This document shows, one piece after another, positions 1-11,639 of a stretch of 64,000 nucleotides of DNA. The translations under genes were made by a program, and so were the position numbers. The number at the start of each line of letters is the position of its first letter. Position 1 is the stretch's first letter. This DNA is from Azorinus chamasolen (lineage: Eukaryota; Mollusca; Bivalvia; Cardiida; Solecurtidae). The notes beneath the pieces are model-generated. The model was not told where the DNA came from. It ran no database searches and worked only from the letters and a program-made list of their open reading frames with translations. The stretch is from assembly GCA_963576725.1 (NCBI GenBank), contig OY755239.1, forward strand, positions 62,352,953 to 62,416,952, written 5' to 3'.

Positions 1-172
1 AGCCCTCTAAACTGGACATTAAATATAGTATAAATATTGAGTCTTTGAGACAGGTGGCAGATTAATGCAGGGTGAAAGTCCTCTAGGTTCCTCTAGGACC
101 TTTCTGCATGACTTTCACCCTGCATTAAGCAGCAAACTGCCAGAAAGTATATAAATTCTTCTCTGCTAGAAT
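1..172. mobile_element. TA-1 MITE, left end cut by window edge
   Basis: It holds the TA-1 inner palindrome (GGTGGCAGATTAATGCAGGG with its complement CCCTGCATTAAGCAGC) and the right-hand motif TTCTTCTCTGCTAGAATG. The TACAGTAAAACC terminus is missing at the window start. It lies in a FOCAD intron. Confidence 0.7.
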
Positions 173-243
173 GCCATATGATGTCATTATTTCTATCAAG
201 TACCTATAAATAAAATCTCTCTACCCTAATTTTTTTTAATGAC

Positions 244-478
244 TTAACCCTTTCCCTGTTCCATGTTTATTCCATTTTTCAATACCTATTGAATATTCAA
301 TGAAATCAAAGGTGGAATATTGTAGCTATTTTTGAAAGTAAAGAAGCCTATCTTTCAAATTCCATTAGCAAATAGAGCAGACCCAGATCAGATAACTCTT
401 TTAGGAGCCATATGATCTGGATCTACTCTGTTTGCAAATGTGTGAAAACACGTTTTTTATATGCAGGAAAGGGGTTAA
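244..478. mobile_element. TTAA-A MITE
   Basis: It starts TTAACCCTTTCCCTG and ends GGAAAGGGGTTAA. Inside are inverted arms around AGATCAGATAACTC and GAGCCATATGATCT. The TTAA at 475-478 is shared with the next element. Confidence 0.75.
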
Positions 479-740
479 TGAACATTCAAGAAATATTGAC
501 TATATTCATATAATGTTTTTTTAGTTTTTTTGTTTTTTTGGGGTTTTTTTTTTTTTTTTTAAATAGCATGAACAAATGCATATTTGAGCATAACAGTAAC
601 TGAAGAATTGGATCTATATTATCTAATAAAGCAAACAGAGCAGATCCTGATTGGACTGCTCCTAAGAGAGCCGTCTGATCTGGGTCTACTTTGTTTGCAC
701 ATGTGTTAAAAGGAGTATTTATGAGATTATAGTGTGTTAA
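475..740. mobile_element. TTAA-A MITE, diverged
   Basis: It abuts the previous copy through a shared TTAA. The core reads GCAAACAGAGCAGATCCTG and ends near GTGTGTTAA. A T-rich run at 519-560 interrupts its left arm. Confidence 0.55.
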
Positions 741-799
741 TGAAGACTGAAAGTAACCAGAGCACCAATGAGGATTCTACATATACCTTTCGTCCAGCA

Positions 800-1030
800 T
801 TAACCCATTTCCTCATATTGATGCCTTTTGGCGTCCCTGCAAAAGTCACCTTTTGAAACCATTGTGATAAATAAAGCATTTGCTCCTATAGGAGCAAATG
901 CTCTATTTATCACAATGGTTTCAAACTACAAAATTCTATAAAAAAATCCTTTTGTCTAGTTAATGCTCCTTTTTGGTAGATTTATTCAAAGTGGATAGAT
1001 CTGAAAATAGCTTATGAGGTAATGAGTTAA
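800..1030. mobile_element. TTAA-B MITE
   Basis: TTAACCCATTTCCTC to GGTAATGAGTTAA. A near-perfect palindrome (arms CATTGTGATAAATAAAGC) is centred on GCTCCTATAGGAGC at 882-895. Confidence 0.85.
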
Positions 1031-1044
1031 GCTACACCTGCCAA

Positions 1045-1243
1045 TAAACCCTTTACTCCATGAATACGTCTTTCATTACAAACAGAGTAGACCCAGATCA
1101 GGCGGCTCCTGTAGGAGCCATCTGATCAGGTTTCTTGTCTAGGCCAAATAATTCTGATAATTATGTCATTATAAAAATTCAGCTAATTAATATTCATGTT
1201 ATCATTATTTCTTTTCATGAATATTCATGGAGTAAAAGGTTAA
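1045..1243. mobile_element. TTAA-A MITE
   Basis: Starts AAACCCTTTACTCC, ends GGAGTAAAAGGTTAA. Core CAGATCAGGCGGCTCCTGTA. The right half carries the family motif CTAATTAATATTCATG. The open frame inside it is repeat, not gene. Confidence 0.75.
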
Positions 1244-1357
1244 GAACAACTTCTTTTCTATTTTATGTGGTGATAGTAGAGAGGGTCTGTATTGGTAAAC
1301 CAATGAAATTCCATTAACACAAATAATTACGGTATGTTAGAATATTCCAATTCTTTA

Positions 1358-1608
1358 TTAACCCTTCTCTTGTTGAATTTTTAAGATACATTTCTTCTTC
1401 TTTACCCATGCCCTGTTGTATAATTACATATATCTTCACTGTGTACACATATTTTGCTGTGCAATCCCTGCTGTGGAGTGCACTGGTTGCACAATCAACT
1501 TGTAAATAGTGCAGACCCTGATGAGACAGCTCCTGCAAGAGTTGTCTCATCAGGGTCTTCACTATTTACAGGTAGGTATATTGATGTTAATAGCAAGCGA
1601 AGGGTTAA
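1358..1608. mobile_element. TTAA-C MITE
   Basis: TTAACCCTTCTCTTG to AGCAAGCGAAGGGTTAA. The inner palindrome has arms GATGAGACAGCTCCTGCA. Other full copies are at 14329, 25407, 33108 and 51574. Its TTAA is shared with the next element. Confidence 0.85.
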
Positions 1609-3620
1609 CCCTTTACTCCATGAATATTCAGGCGAGATATATTATGACATCATGACCATTAATTCACAGCATGTTTATAATGGTACTTATAATGAACAAA
1701 CTAGAGATCAAATCAGATCTACATTATATAACAAGAGTACCGCATACGGTACATAATACGCCCACTTGCAAACTTTCTCTGATTCAACATGCTTATAAGT
1801 GTTGACATTTTCTAATCTGTGCTTCAGATCTTGATTTCCATATTAAGGTGATACTATTTTTTAAAAAAATGAAGTGAATATCTTATTAAATAAAAAAGTT
1901 ACAGCTAATCCTCATTTTTGCAGATTTTTGTAAAGTGCAACGGCCATAACTGTGCTTAAAACATTTGTGTGAAGTTTCATTTATAAGTTCAAGGACCATA
2001 ACTTTAGAATAAAATGACATATCAAAACCCCCGCAATATATGTGTAAATTCACATTAAGGTTTAACCATATAAACAAATTGAAGTAAATATCATTTCAAA
2101 TGAAAAAGTTATGGCCATCCTCATATTTGCATAGATTTGCATTATTTTTTTAAGTGCAAGGGCCATAACTCCGAAACAACAAATCAAATGATCCTCAGAA
2201 TCGACTTAGCTTCAGGTCTTGATGCATTAAACATGTGGATGAAGTTTCATTAATATCTGTCAAACAGTTTTGCCAGAAAACAGCGGACAAACTATTTGCA
2301 TATATTTGCATTTTTTTAAGTAAAAGGGCAATAACTCCAAAACGAAAAATCAAATGAACCTCAAAATTGACTCAGCATCAGATCTTGATGCATTAAACAT
2401 TTTTGTGAAGTTTCATTAATATTTCTCAAATAGTTTTCCCATAAAACAGCCGACAAACTATTTGCATTATTTTTTAAGGAAAAGGGCCATAACTCTGAAA
2501 CGAAAAATCAAATGATCCTCAGAATCAATTCAGTTTCAGATCTTGATACATTAAACATTTGTGTGAAGTTTCATTAATATCTCTCAAATAGTTTTCCCAG
2601 AAAACTGCGGACAAACTATTTGCATATTTTTTAAGGACAAGGGCCATAACTCTGAAATGACAATCAAATGAACCTCAGAATCAACTCAGCTTCAGATCTT
2701 GATGCATTAAACATTTGTGTGAAGTTTCATTAATATCTATCAAATAGTTTTCCCAGAAAACAGCGGACAAACTATTTGCATGTATTTGCATTATTTTTTA
2801 AGTAAAAGGGCCATAACTCCAAAACCAAAAATCAAATGAACCTCAGAATTGACTCAGCTTCAGACCTTGATGCATTAAACATTTGTGTGAAGTTTCATTA
2901 ATATCTCTCAAATAGTTTTCCCAGAAAACAGCGGATAAACTATTTGCATATTTTTTAAGGACAAGGGCAAGAACTCCGAAATGACAAATCAAATGAACCT
3001 CAGAATCAACTCAGCTTCAGATCTTGATGCATTAAACATGTGTGAAGTTTCATTAATATCTCTCAAATAGTTTTCCCAGAAAACAGCGGACAAACTATTT
3101 GCATGTATTTGCATTATTTTTTAAGTAAAAGGGCCATAACTCCGAAACGAAAAATCAAATGAACCTCAGAATCGACTCAGCTTCAGATCTTGATGCATTA
3201 TACATTTGTGTGAAGTTTCATTAATATCTCTCAAATAGTTTTCCCAGAAAACAGCGGACAAACTTTGCATATTTTTTAAGGACACGGGCCATAACTCTGA
3301 AATGAAATATCAAATGAATCTCAGAATCAACTCAGCTTCAGATCTTGATGCATTTAACATTTGTGTGAAGTTTCATTAATATCTGTCAAATAGTTTTCCC
3401 AGAAAACAGCGGACAAACAAAATGTTGACGGACGGACGAACGAACGAACGAACGGACGGACGGACAGGGCCACGACAATATACGACCACCTTTATTAGGT
3501 GGGCGTATAAAAAGCAAACCGAGCAGACACTGATCAGACGGCTCCTGTAAGAGCCATCTGATCTGGGTCTCCTCTGTTTGCAAAGGCTTAGAAAGGCATA
3601 TTTATGTAGTAAAAAGGTTA
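1605..3620. mobile_element. TTAA-A MITE split by HINE I
   Basis: The left part (1605-1730) runs to ATCTACATTATAT. The right part resumes at 3511 with AAGCAAACCGAGCAGACAC and ends AAAAAGGTTA. An uninterrupted copy at 41161-41410 shows the two halves are contiguous in the family. Confidence 0.75.
1731..3510 (+). mobile_element. HINE I (Helentron-associated/pearl-like element)
   Basis: The 5' end is ACAAGAGTACCGCATACGGT, followed by the subterminal motif ATACGCCCAC (1756-1765). About nine tandem units of roughly 160 bp follow (for example GGGCCATAACTCCGAAACG, GTGTGAAGTTTCATTAATAT). Next comes GACG/AACG microsatellite (3427-3466), then a terminal hairpin whose right arm GTGGGCGTAT (3499-3508) is the exact reverse complement of the 5' motif. 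This order (5' end, tandem core, microsatellite, hairpin) is the published layout of pearl/HINE elements. No replicase-helicase is encoded, so the copy is non-autonomous. Confidence 0.8.
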
Positions 3621-4196
3621 CAGTCCTTAGCTCTAAATTGCATGCTAATTTGCCAGCCAAATATGCTGTCTGCTGCAGTTTTGAAGCTTAATTTTTATTT
3701 ATTTTTTTCCCAAGGAGTTTGAGTTTAGATACTGATGAGACACTCAGTTGCTCAAAGTTTCATCGAGATGAAAAAAATGTTTGCACAGGTAATGACAAAT
3801 TCGTAGGGAATGAATGACCTTGCAACTGTCGGTAAAGTTCATTACCATCAAATACATTGTGCGGTAGATGATAATATTCATAATGAATCTACTAATCCAT
3901 TCGTTGTCTAATATTCAGAGATAAAAGTTATAATGAACAGCCATTACTTTCACCACTCCTGATAAATAATGTCCTTGAATGTTTTCCCTGACAATGCCGT
4001 GAAAATCTTATTTATGTTTGCGTGAATGGTTTTAGTTGATTATGTCACTGAATCTAAATTACATCATTAAAAACTGGGAAAAAACAGCATCCATGTCTGG
4101 GTACGTACTTGGTTTCAGACAGAATATGTGGAAACCTTTGAAAGTTTTGTATCTAAGTGTATAGTAACTTCGGAGTCTTATCAGAATTCAATCTGC
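3621..4196. other. Intronic stretch with no confident gene
   Basis: No family could be assigned to most of it. 3715-3788 looks like a decayed TTAA-E core (GATACTGATGAGACACTCAG). No reading frame with codon structure was seen. Confidence 0.5.
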
Positions 4197-4412
4197 TTAA
4201 CTCTTTTGCTGCCAATGTCATATCTGTGATTACCTTTGTACATAGTACGGATCCAGATGAGATGCCAAGTAACTCTGCGTTTCATCAGGATCCAAACTGT
4301 TTGTTACCGTAACTGTATTATTGAAACAAAAATGAAGAAACTAGAAACATTATGAACATTGTAGTGGACGACAAAGTTTGCAGATGACAAAATTTGGCAG
4401 CGAAAGAGTTAA
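4197..4412. mobile_element. TTAA-E MITE
   Basis: TTAACTCTTTTGCTGCCAAT to GGCAGCGAAAGAGTTAA, which are imperfect terminal inverted repeats. The core has GGATCCAGATGAGATGCC and its inverted partner CATCAGGATCCAAACTG. Confidence 0.8.
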
Positions 4413-4484
4413 TGCTCTCCCATATAGTCTTTGAAATGAAACCTATGACAGTTTTTTAGACAAACATTTCTTATTTGTTTGCAT

Positions 4485-4725
4485 GTAACCCTTTCCTCCA
4501 TAAATATGCCTTTCTACGCCTCTGTAAAAATCACCTGTTGAAACCATAGTGATAAATACCGGTAGAGCATTTGCTCCTATAGGAGCAAAATTTATGCTCT
4601 ATTTATGACAATGGTTTCAAACTACAAAATTCTAAAGAAAATTCCTTTTCTCTAGTTAATACTCCTTTTCAGCAGATTCATTCAAAGAGGTTGTGTCTAA
4701 AAAAGCCTATGAGAGAATGGGTTAA
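4485..4725. mobile_element. TTAA-B MITE
   Basis: Starts GTAACCCTTTCCTCC (first T lost) and ends GAGAATGGGTTAA. The centre reads GCTCCTATAGGAGC, with a small insertion in the right arm. Confidence 0.8.
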
Positions 4726-4836
4726 ATAGTTGTTGTCTGTAAACTCTTTCATCTGCTACAAATTCTTAAAGGTACAGATATGAAAGTATAACTAATGGTG
4801 AAACAGCTATAAGAGTATATGATTGGAAAAATTGAC

Positions 4837-5091
4837 ATAACCCTTTACTCCATGAATATTCATGTAAGAAGAAATGACATCATGCATATTAACTAGCTGT
4901 ATTTTTTATAATAACATATGAACACAGGAAAATTTACTGTGGCAAAAAGTGCAGAATCAGATCTATATTATGTCATCAGCAAACAGGTCTAGAGCAGACC
5001 CTGATCAGATGGCTCCTGTAGGTGCCTTCTGATCTTGGTCTACTCTGTTTGCAAAGGCATAGAAAGGTGTATTCATGAAGTAAAGGGTTAA
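4837..5091. mobile_element. TTAA-A MITE
   Basis: ATAACCCTTTACTCC to GAAGTAAAGGGTTAA. Contains ATTCATGTAAGAAG and AGACCCTGATCAGATGGC. It shares its last TTAA with a truncated left half of another TTAA-A copy that runs to about 5225. Confidence 0.75.
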
Positions 5092-5275
5092 CCCCTTTCC
5101 TTTATATAAATGTCTTTTCACACCTTTGTGAGCATAGCAGATCCAGATCAGATGGCTCCTGTTGGAGCCATCTGATCGAGGTTTGCTTTGAATATGAAAT
5201 CATAATAGATCTGAATAAACAGCTTCAATTTTTATTTTCCTGCCAATTGTTGTATCTCATTTCAAACCAAGTGGC

Positions 5276-5641
5276 TACAGTGCTCCCTCCCTACAACGGC
5301 CCTCTCAATAATGATTCCCTCCTTACAACAACGCATGTCACTGTTTCCGAAACAACAAGGCTCCAGAAACAACTTTTTTCTATCGTATTTTCTTTATGCC
5401 TCCATCAAACCCTATGTTGTGACCACTCTTTAGAATCGTCACTTTGTGACGATTCTAAACAGTGGTCACAACATAGGGTTTGATTGAGGCATAAAGGTTT
5501 TAGTTCTCGAAATACACCTTATCTGGGGATCTGCAAACAAGCTTATTATGTTTGATTTTCCCTCCCTATAACAACTCCCTCTGAACAACACATACAATCT
5601 TCGTTTCCCAAAGGGTGTCGTTGTAGAGAGGGATCACTGTA
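5276..5641. mobile_element. TA-2 MITE, 366 bp
   Basis: Terminal inverted repeats TACAGTGCTCCCTCCCTACA and GTAGAGAGGGATCACTGTA. Its centre holds the HP-1 type hairpin (AACCCTATGTTGTGACCACT and its complement around a TCACTTTGTGA loop). A second full copy is at 60797-61161. Confidence 0.85.
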
Positions 5642-5796
5642 CATTGCAACATTACTCTCTGGTGTGTTTTGTCATCTAAAGACTGCACTGAATGTTGATA
5701 TAGCATACATGTAGGTAAAGATACTTAAAGATATTAGCGCTGAAGAAAACTTGAATACTAACTGTAAGTCTTTCCTTTATATAAACATCTTTTCTG

Positions 5797-6297
5797 CAGT
5801 ACAACCTGTCTTAAGTGACCATCAAAAAGGTCTAATTAGTGGTTTTTAAGGTAGGTGGTAGCTTAATGCAGGTCAAAAAGTAATACAGACAGCTCCTATA
5901 GGAGCTTTATGCATTACTTTTGCCCCGTATTAAGCATCCATCTGCTTTTTATGACTCCTATGTTCAACAAGAGTGTTCGGAGGAACACATGTGTCACCTG
6001 CTCGCAGCCGACACTAAAACTTATTGTTAATATGAAAAAGGGGAATAACTCAAAACATATTGATGCTAGAGTTGTGGCCCTTTGGCATGACACTTCCTCT
6101 CATCATGCTTGTTCCATGTGTGAAATTTGAAAGCTCTATAATGATTAGTTTAGAAATGACAGCCAAAAAAAGAAGTGTGACTGACAGACAGACAGACGGA
6201 CAGACGGACAGACGACAGAAAAGTGATCCCTAAGTGACACACTGCCTCTCGTCAGGTGACACAATAAATGAATGGCTGCTTGGGACAGGTTGTACTA
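5797..6297. mobile_element. TA-1 MITE split by HINE V
   Basis: The left half is GTACAACCTGTCTTAAGTG with core AGCTCCTATAGGAGCTTT. The right half resumes at 6263 with AATAAATGAATGGCTGCTT and ends GGTTGTACTA. The uninterrupted neighbour at 6890-7150 shows the original join. Confidence 0.75.
5968..6262 (+). mobile_element. HINE V, short copy
   Basis: Starts CAAGAGTGTTCGGAGGAACA and ends CAGGTGACACA. The 5' motif TGTCACCTG (5992-6000) is the reverse complement of CAGGTGACA (6253-6261). One core unit (GGGGAATAACTC, TGCTAGAGTTGTGGCCC) and a GACAGACGGACAG microsatellite lie between. Other copies are at 22290 and 38845. Confidence 0.75.
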
Positions 6298-6420
6298 TAC
6301 ATGGGAAAGGCATACCAGGAATTGAAGGACATTTGACTGATTGTGTCTGGACAGATTATTCATTACAGACACGGATTTACTGCATATCAGAAACACTGGT
6401 ACTACCAGACTCAATTAGAG

Positions 6421-6845
6421 ATGTCACATACAGCTAAATTATGCTGACTATACATACAGCTAGTACATATTGACATGTCACACAGGGCTAGTACATTTTG
6501 ACATGTCACCATACAGCTAGTACAAGTTGACATGTCACATACAGCTGATACATGTTGACATGTCACATACAGCTGATACATGTTGACACCTCATATACAG
6601 CTATTACAAGTGGCATATCACATACAGCTAGTACATGTTGAAATATTACATACAGATAGTTGACAAGTCACATAATTATAGCTAGTATAATTATGTTGAC
6701 ATGTCAGATATAGCTAGTACATGTTGACATGTCACATATAGCTAGCACATAATTATTGACATGTCACATAAAGCTAGTACATGTACATGTTGACATGTCA
6801 GATACAGTTAGTACCAGCTGACATGTCACATACAGCTAGTACAAC
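6421..6845. repeat. Minisatellite, about 28-35 bp unit
   Basis: Degenerate direct repeats of the type CATACAGCTAGTACATGTTG plus ACATGTCA, about 14 units. The units contain the palindromes ACATGT and TGACATGTCA. No spacer or repeat regularity suggests anything other than slippage. Confidence 0.8.
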
Positions 6846-6889
6846 TTTAGTTGCGAAGTGTTTGACACACTGCTTGTTTTACCTGTTTT

Positions 6890-7150
6890 AGAATTTGTCT
6901 GAAGCGGCCATCAAAAAGATTATGGGTCTGTATGGCAGGTGGTAGCTTAATGCAGGTCAAAAATAATGCAGAAAGCTCCCATAGGAGCTTTCTGCATCAC
7001 TTTTGACCTGCATTAAGCAACTGCCTGCTTGTTAATTATAAGACTCCTAGAACTTTCTGCATCACTTTTGACCTTCATTAAGCAACCACCTGTTTGTTAA
7101 GACTCCTATGTTCAATAAATGAATGGCCGCTTAACACAGGTTCTACTGCA
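6890..7150. mobile_element. TA-1 MITE with duplicated right palindrome arm
   Basis: Contains GGTGGTAGCTTAATGCAGGT and its complement. The right arm (TTTCTGCATCACTTTTGACC) occurs twice, at 6990 and 7055. Ends CACAGGTTCTACTGCA. Confidence 0.75.
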
Positions 7151-7298
7151 ATAAATTACGCATTTAAAAACACAGCAGACCAAGGACAGAAAGCTCTTAC
7201 ATTTATAGAGTAACATAGGTGTGATTCTACAGTTTCTGCAATTGTCAAAACATTCCCTTGCTAACATGCTATTATAAATATCAGCTAATTAATATTCA

Positions 7299-7516
7299 TT
7301 AACCCATTCCTCCATATAGGCTATTTTTAGACCCTACCTCTTTGAATGAATCTCCTGAAAAGGAGCATTTACTAGAGAAAAGGAAAATGTTATGTTTGTT
7401 TAGTATAGAAACCATTGTGACAAATAGAGCATTAAATTGCTCTATTTATCACAATGGTTACAAGAAGTGACTATTACAGAGGCACAGAAAGGCGTATTTA
7501 TGGAGGAAAGAGTTAA
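7299..7516. mobile_element. TTAA-B MITE, reverse orientation
   Basis: TTAACCCATTCCTCCATATA to GGAGGAAAGAGTTAA. It was inserted beside TTAATATTCAT of a reversed TTAA-A fragment (7180-7300). The core reads TAGAGCATTAAATTGCTCTA. Confidence 0.75.
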
Positions 7517-7994
7517 CTGAGCAAACCCAGAGCAAATGACTCCTATAGGAGCCATCTGATCAGAACTGGCTCTCTTTTCTTATGAAATTATAATAGATCT
7601 GACTCGATCTACAATCAGTTTCTAACAATGCCAAAATCATTCTGTGTACAGTTGACATTATAAACTACATGCCAACGGGCAACATGTCCAGCCCGCTGGC
7701 CATTCACCAACAGTACATGCAAAAGTTAGACAGAGCAGATCCTTGTCAGGTAGCTCCTATAGGAATGCCTGATCTGGGTCTACTTTGCAAAAGGCATGAA
7801 TATCAAGTAAAGGCTAAATTATAGGCATACATTGTGTTTGTGAAATCTGAATTTTGGCCTCCAAGTGTAACCTTGACCTTTCAGCTACTGACCTGGTTTT
7901 TGTGCACGGCATGGTGTACATTCTAGAGAAACATTTATGCCTAGTCATTTCACAATCCATCCATGCAGTTCTGAGTTAGAGCCAAGACAAGCAA

Positions 7995-10552
7995 AACTAG
8001 AAATATTACTAAAGGTTGATGGAATACCCCCGCTCAGCTGCCTTGATGATCACAAATCAAACCAGTTTTTTTCTAATGCTTGACCTAGTGGCCTAGTTTT
8101 TTACCCCACATGACACACTTTCAAACTCGTCTGAGATTTTATCAAAACAATCATTCTGAAAAATTTCATGAAGATTCAGCAAAAAAGGTGTCCTCTAGAG
8201 GGTTCACAAGGTTTTTCTACTATTTGACCTAGTGACCTAGTTTTTGACACCACATGACACACTTTCCATCATGTCTGAGGTCTTAATAAGACAATCATTT
8301 TGACCAAGTTTCATGAAGATTGGGCTATTGGGCTAAAAATGTGACCTCTGGAGTGTTCACAAGATCTTCCTACTATTTGACCTAGTGACCTAGTTTTTGA
8401 CTCCACATGACCCACTTTCGAACTTTTCCGAGAATTTATCAAGACAATCATTCTGACCAAGTTCCATGAAGATTGGGTTAAAACTATAACCTCTAGAGTG
8501 TTCACAAGGTTTTCCTACTATTTGACCTAGTGACCTAATTTTTGACCCCACATAACCCACTTTCAATCTTTTCAAAGAATTTATCAAGACAATCATTCTG
8601 ACCAAGTTCCATGAAGATTGGGTTAAAACTAGAACTATCACTAAAGGTGATGAATACCCCCACACGGCAGCCTTGATTGCAAATCCAAGTTTTGAACATG
8701 TAACAGGACCAAATAACAAAAATACCCAAAGTTCAAATAGAGAGAAAATTCTGTAATTTATGCCAAGTATCAAGTAAATTGAAGGAGGAGTTCAAAGTAC
8801 AAGATTTTGCCTGCCAATTTCAAGGCCAAAGGTCAAGGTCAAGGTCACAGAGACCTGAAATTTGTGTCTTGCACATCTACTACTCCTGAGTAACATTTAT
8901 GCCAAGTATCAAGTAAATCAGGTTGAAAGTGAAGGAGGAGTTCGCCGTACAAGATTTTGCCTGCCAATTTTAAGACCAATTTCAAGGCCAAAGGTCAAGG
9001 TCACAGATATTTGAAATTTGTGTCTTGCACATCTACTACTCCTGAGTAACATTTATGCCAAGTATCAAGTGAATCAGGTTGAAAGTGAAGGAGGAGTTCA
9101 AAGTACAAGATTTTGCCAGCCAATTTTAAGACCAATTTCAAGGCCAAAGGTCAAGGTCACAAAGACCTGAAATTTGTGTCTTGCACATCTACTACTCCTG
9201 AGTAACATTTATGCCAAGTATCAAATGAATCAGGTTGAAAGTGAAGGAGGAGTTTGCCGTACAAGATTTTGCTTGCCAATTTTAAGACCAATTTCAAGGT
9301 CAAAGGTCAAGGTCACAGAGATTTTAAATTTGTGTCTTGCACATCTACTACTCCTGAGTAACATTTATGCCAAGTATCAAGTGAATCAGGTTGAAATTGA
9401 AGGAGGAGTTCAAAGTACAAGATTTTGCCAGCCAATTTCAAGACCAATTTCAAGACCAAAGGTCAAGGTCAAGGTCAAAGAGACCTGAAATTTGTGTCTT
9501 GCACATCTGCTACTCCTGAGTAACATTTATGCTAAGTATCAAGTGAATCAGGTTGAAATTGAAGGAGGAGTTCAAAGTACAAGATTTTGCCAGCCAATTT
9601 CAAGACCAATTTCAAGACCAAAGGTCAAGGTCAATGTCAAAGAGACCTGACATTTGTGTCTTGCACATCTACTACTCCTGAGTAACATTTATGCCAAGTA
9701 TCAAGTGAATCAGGTTGAAATTGAAGGAGGAGTTCAAAGTACAAGATTTTGCCTGCCAATTTAAAGACCAATTTCAAGGCCAAAGGTCAAGGTCAAGGTC
9801 ACAGAGACCTGAAATTCGTGTCTTGCACATATACTACTCCTGAGTAACATTTATGCCAAGTATCAAGTGAATCAGGTTGAAAGTGAAGGAGGAGTTAAAA
9901 GTACAAGATTTTGCCAGCCAATTTCAAGACCAATTTCAAGGCCAAGGGTCAAGGTCACAGAGACCTGAAATTTGTGTCTTGCACATCTACTACTCCTGAT
10001 TAACAATTATGCCAAGTGTCAAGTGAATCGGGTTGAAACTGAAGGAGGAGTTCGCCGTACAAGATTTTGCAGACAGACAGACCGACCGACCGACCGACAG
10101 ACTGATTCCAGTATACCCCCCTCAAACTCTGTTTGTGGGGGTATAACTATAACCTCTAGAGTGTTCACAAGGTTTTCCTACTATTTGACCCAGTGACCTA
10201 GTTTTTGACCCCACATGACCCACTTTCGACCTTTTCCGAGAATTTATCAAGACAATCATTCTGACCAAGTTTCATGAAGATTGGGCTAAAGCTATAACCT
10301 CTAGAGTGTTCACAAGGTTTGCCTATTTGACCTAGTGACCTAGTTTTTGACCCCTCATGATCCACTTTCAAACTCATCCGAGAACTTATTAAGACAATCA
10401 ATCTGAAAAAGTTTCATGAAGATTGGACAAAATTTTGAGCACAAGTGTTCATTGTGCCAGGTTGTGCCATGGACAGACAAGACAGACAGACCAACCGACA
10501 AAAACACCGACTCCTAAATACCCCCTCTCAAACTTCGTTTGCATGGGTATTA
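7995..10552 (+). mobile_element. Middle HINE (type II-like) interrupted by inner HINE II
   Basis: The 5' end is ACTAGAAATATTACTAAAGG with GAATACCCCCGCTC. Units CTATTTGACCTAGTGACCTA / GTTCACAAGG continue to 8626 and resume at about 10147 with ATAACCTCTAGAGTG. The 3' hairpin ATACCCCCTCTCAAACTTCG closes with GCATGGGTAT, so its stem match to the 5' motif has partly decayed. Confidence 0.75.
8627..10146 (+). mobile_element. Inner HINE II
   Basis: The 5' end is AACTAGAACTATCACTAAAG, with the subterminal motif ATACCCCCAC at 8654-8663. About eight units of roughly 157-165 bp follow (CTTGCACATCTACTACTCCT, CAAAGGTCAAGGTCA). Then come a GACC/GACA microsatellite and a hairpin ending GTGGGGGTAT (10135-10144), the exact complement of the 5' motif. 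Host sequence GGGTTAAAACT is rejoined to ATAACCTC on the right. The shared AACT makes the exact breakpoint ambiguous by 4 bp. Confidence 0.85.
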
Positions 10553-11078
10553 AAATACATGTTTTTGACATTTGACCTTTAAGTATGACCATGACCTTTC
10601 AGCTATTGACCTGTTTTTTTCCTGTGACACACCATACCTTATAGAAAAACATTTATGCCTAGTCATTTCACAATCCATCCATGGAGTTCTGAGTTAGAGC
10701 CAGGATAAGCAAAAAAATACATATTTTTGACCTCCAAGGATGACCTTGACCTTTCAGCTACTGACCTGGTTTTTACACATGACACGTCATAACTTCTAGA
10801 GGAACATTTACGCCTTGTCATTTCACAATCCATTCAAGGAGTTTTGAGTTAGTCTCCAGACAAGACCGTAAGGACGGACAGACATACTGACATACACCCA
10901 CCATGCACAGACAGTTAATTCTAAAAGTAGATTTTTTTACAATTTCATTTACAAATTGCTCCAATAATTTGGATTCAGATGAATGTCAATTACTGAGTGT
11001 CTTATCTTGATCTCTAATCTATTTGCAATGGTTGTCAAATATTTGCCCAAAACCTTGTTAAGGTTTCAGAGGGATGCA

Positions 11079-11293
11079 TTAACCTTTAACTATTGAAGCA
11101 ATGGCCGTCTGCTGAATATTCGTGTCTGATTTAATGTTAAATATAGCATTTTCTTACATTTTTTGTAAGAAACATCATCAGAGTGTCAAACAGTTTGGAT
11201 CCTGATAAGACCGTGAGTTACTCAGAATATCATCTGGAGCCAAACTGATTTCAAGTGCTATCACAACTGCACCTGTGGCATGCAGAAGGTTAA
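11079..11293. mobile_element. TTAA-E MITE
   Basis: TTAACCTTTAACTATTG to GCATGCAGAAGGTTAA. Core CAGTTTGGATCCTGATAAGA with partner ATCTGGAGCCAAACTG. Confidence 0.7.
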
Positions 11294-11639
11294 TAATGAG
11301 ATGTGATCTATCAGACTCTGTGTTGCTAATACTCCCACTGAGACAATATAACAGATGACCAGACGACAGTTCTGTACAATCTCCGATCTGAAGACAAATT
11401 ACTTGTTTGCTAATAATTTCATTTGTGCCCTTGGAAGAAATAGTTCTTTACTCAGTAGCCATAAAAATTGGGATGACCATCGCACACATTCTGAACCAAG
11501 TAACTTGCCATCTAACCAGAATCTAAACTGTGTGATATTCTGATTGTCCTTTGAAAAACAAATGAAACCAAAATCAGCCTTGAGAAATAAAGATAAACAG
11601 AATATTTCAAAGGTGTGGGAAATCACTAATTGTATATAC
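11294..11639. other. Intronic stretch with no confident gene
   Basis: Low-copy-looking sequence. An open frame at 11355-11543 (+) has no splice sites or recognisable motif and is not called. Nothing resembling the next FOCAD exon was found on the minus strand. Confidence 0.45.

Larger units (their letters stand above)
7826..10915 (+). mobile_element. Outer HINE of a three-level nest
   Basis: Only about 170 bp lie left of the break (7826-7994), and the element resumes at about 10553. The unit CTTGACCTTTCAGCTACTGA with TTTATGCCTAGTCATTTCAC occurs once on the left and twice on the right. The join was inferred because AAGACAAGCAAA on the left matches AGGATAAGCAAAAAAATACA inside the right part. 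It ends in GGACGGACAGACATACTGAC. Confidence 0.6.

Noticed and set aside
3715..3788. Small + strand exon between CCCAAG and CAG|GTAATG
   Set aside because: The sequence resembles a decayed TTAA-E core (ACTGATGAGACACTCAG), so the splice-like borders are probably chance.
11355..11543. 62-codon + frame followed by AATAAA at about 11586
   Set aside because: No acceptor, no family resemblance, and AATAAA is common by chance in AT-rich introns.
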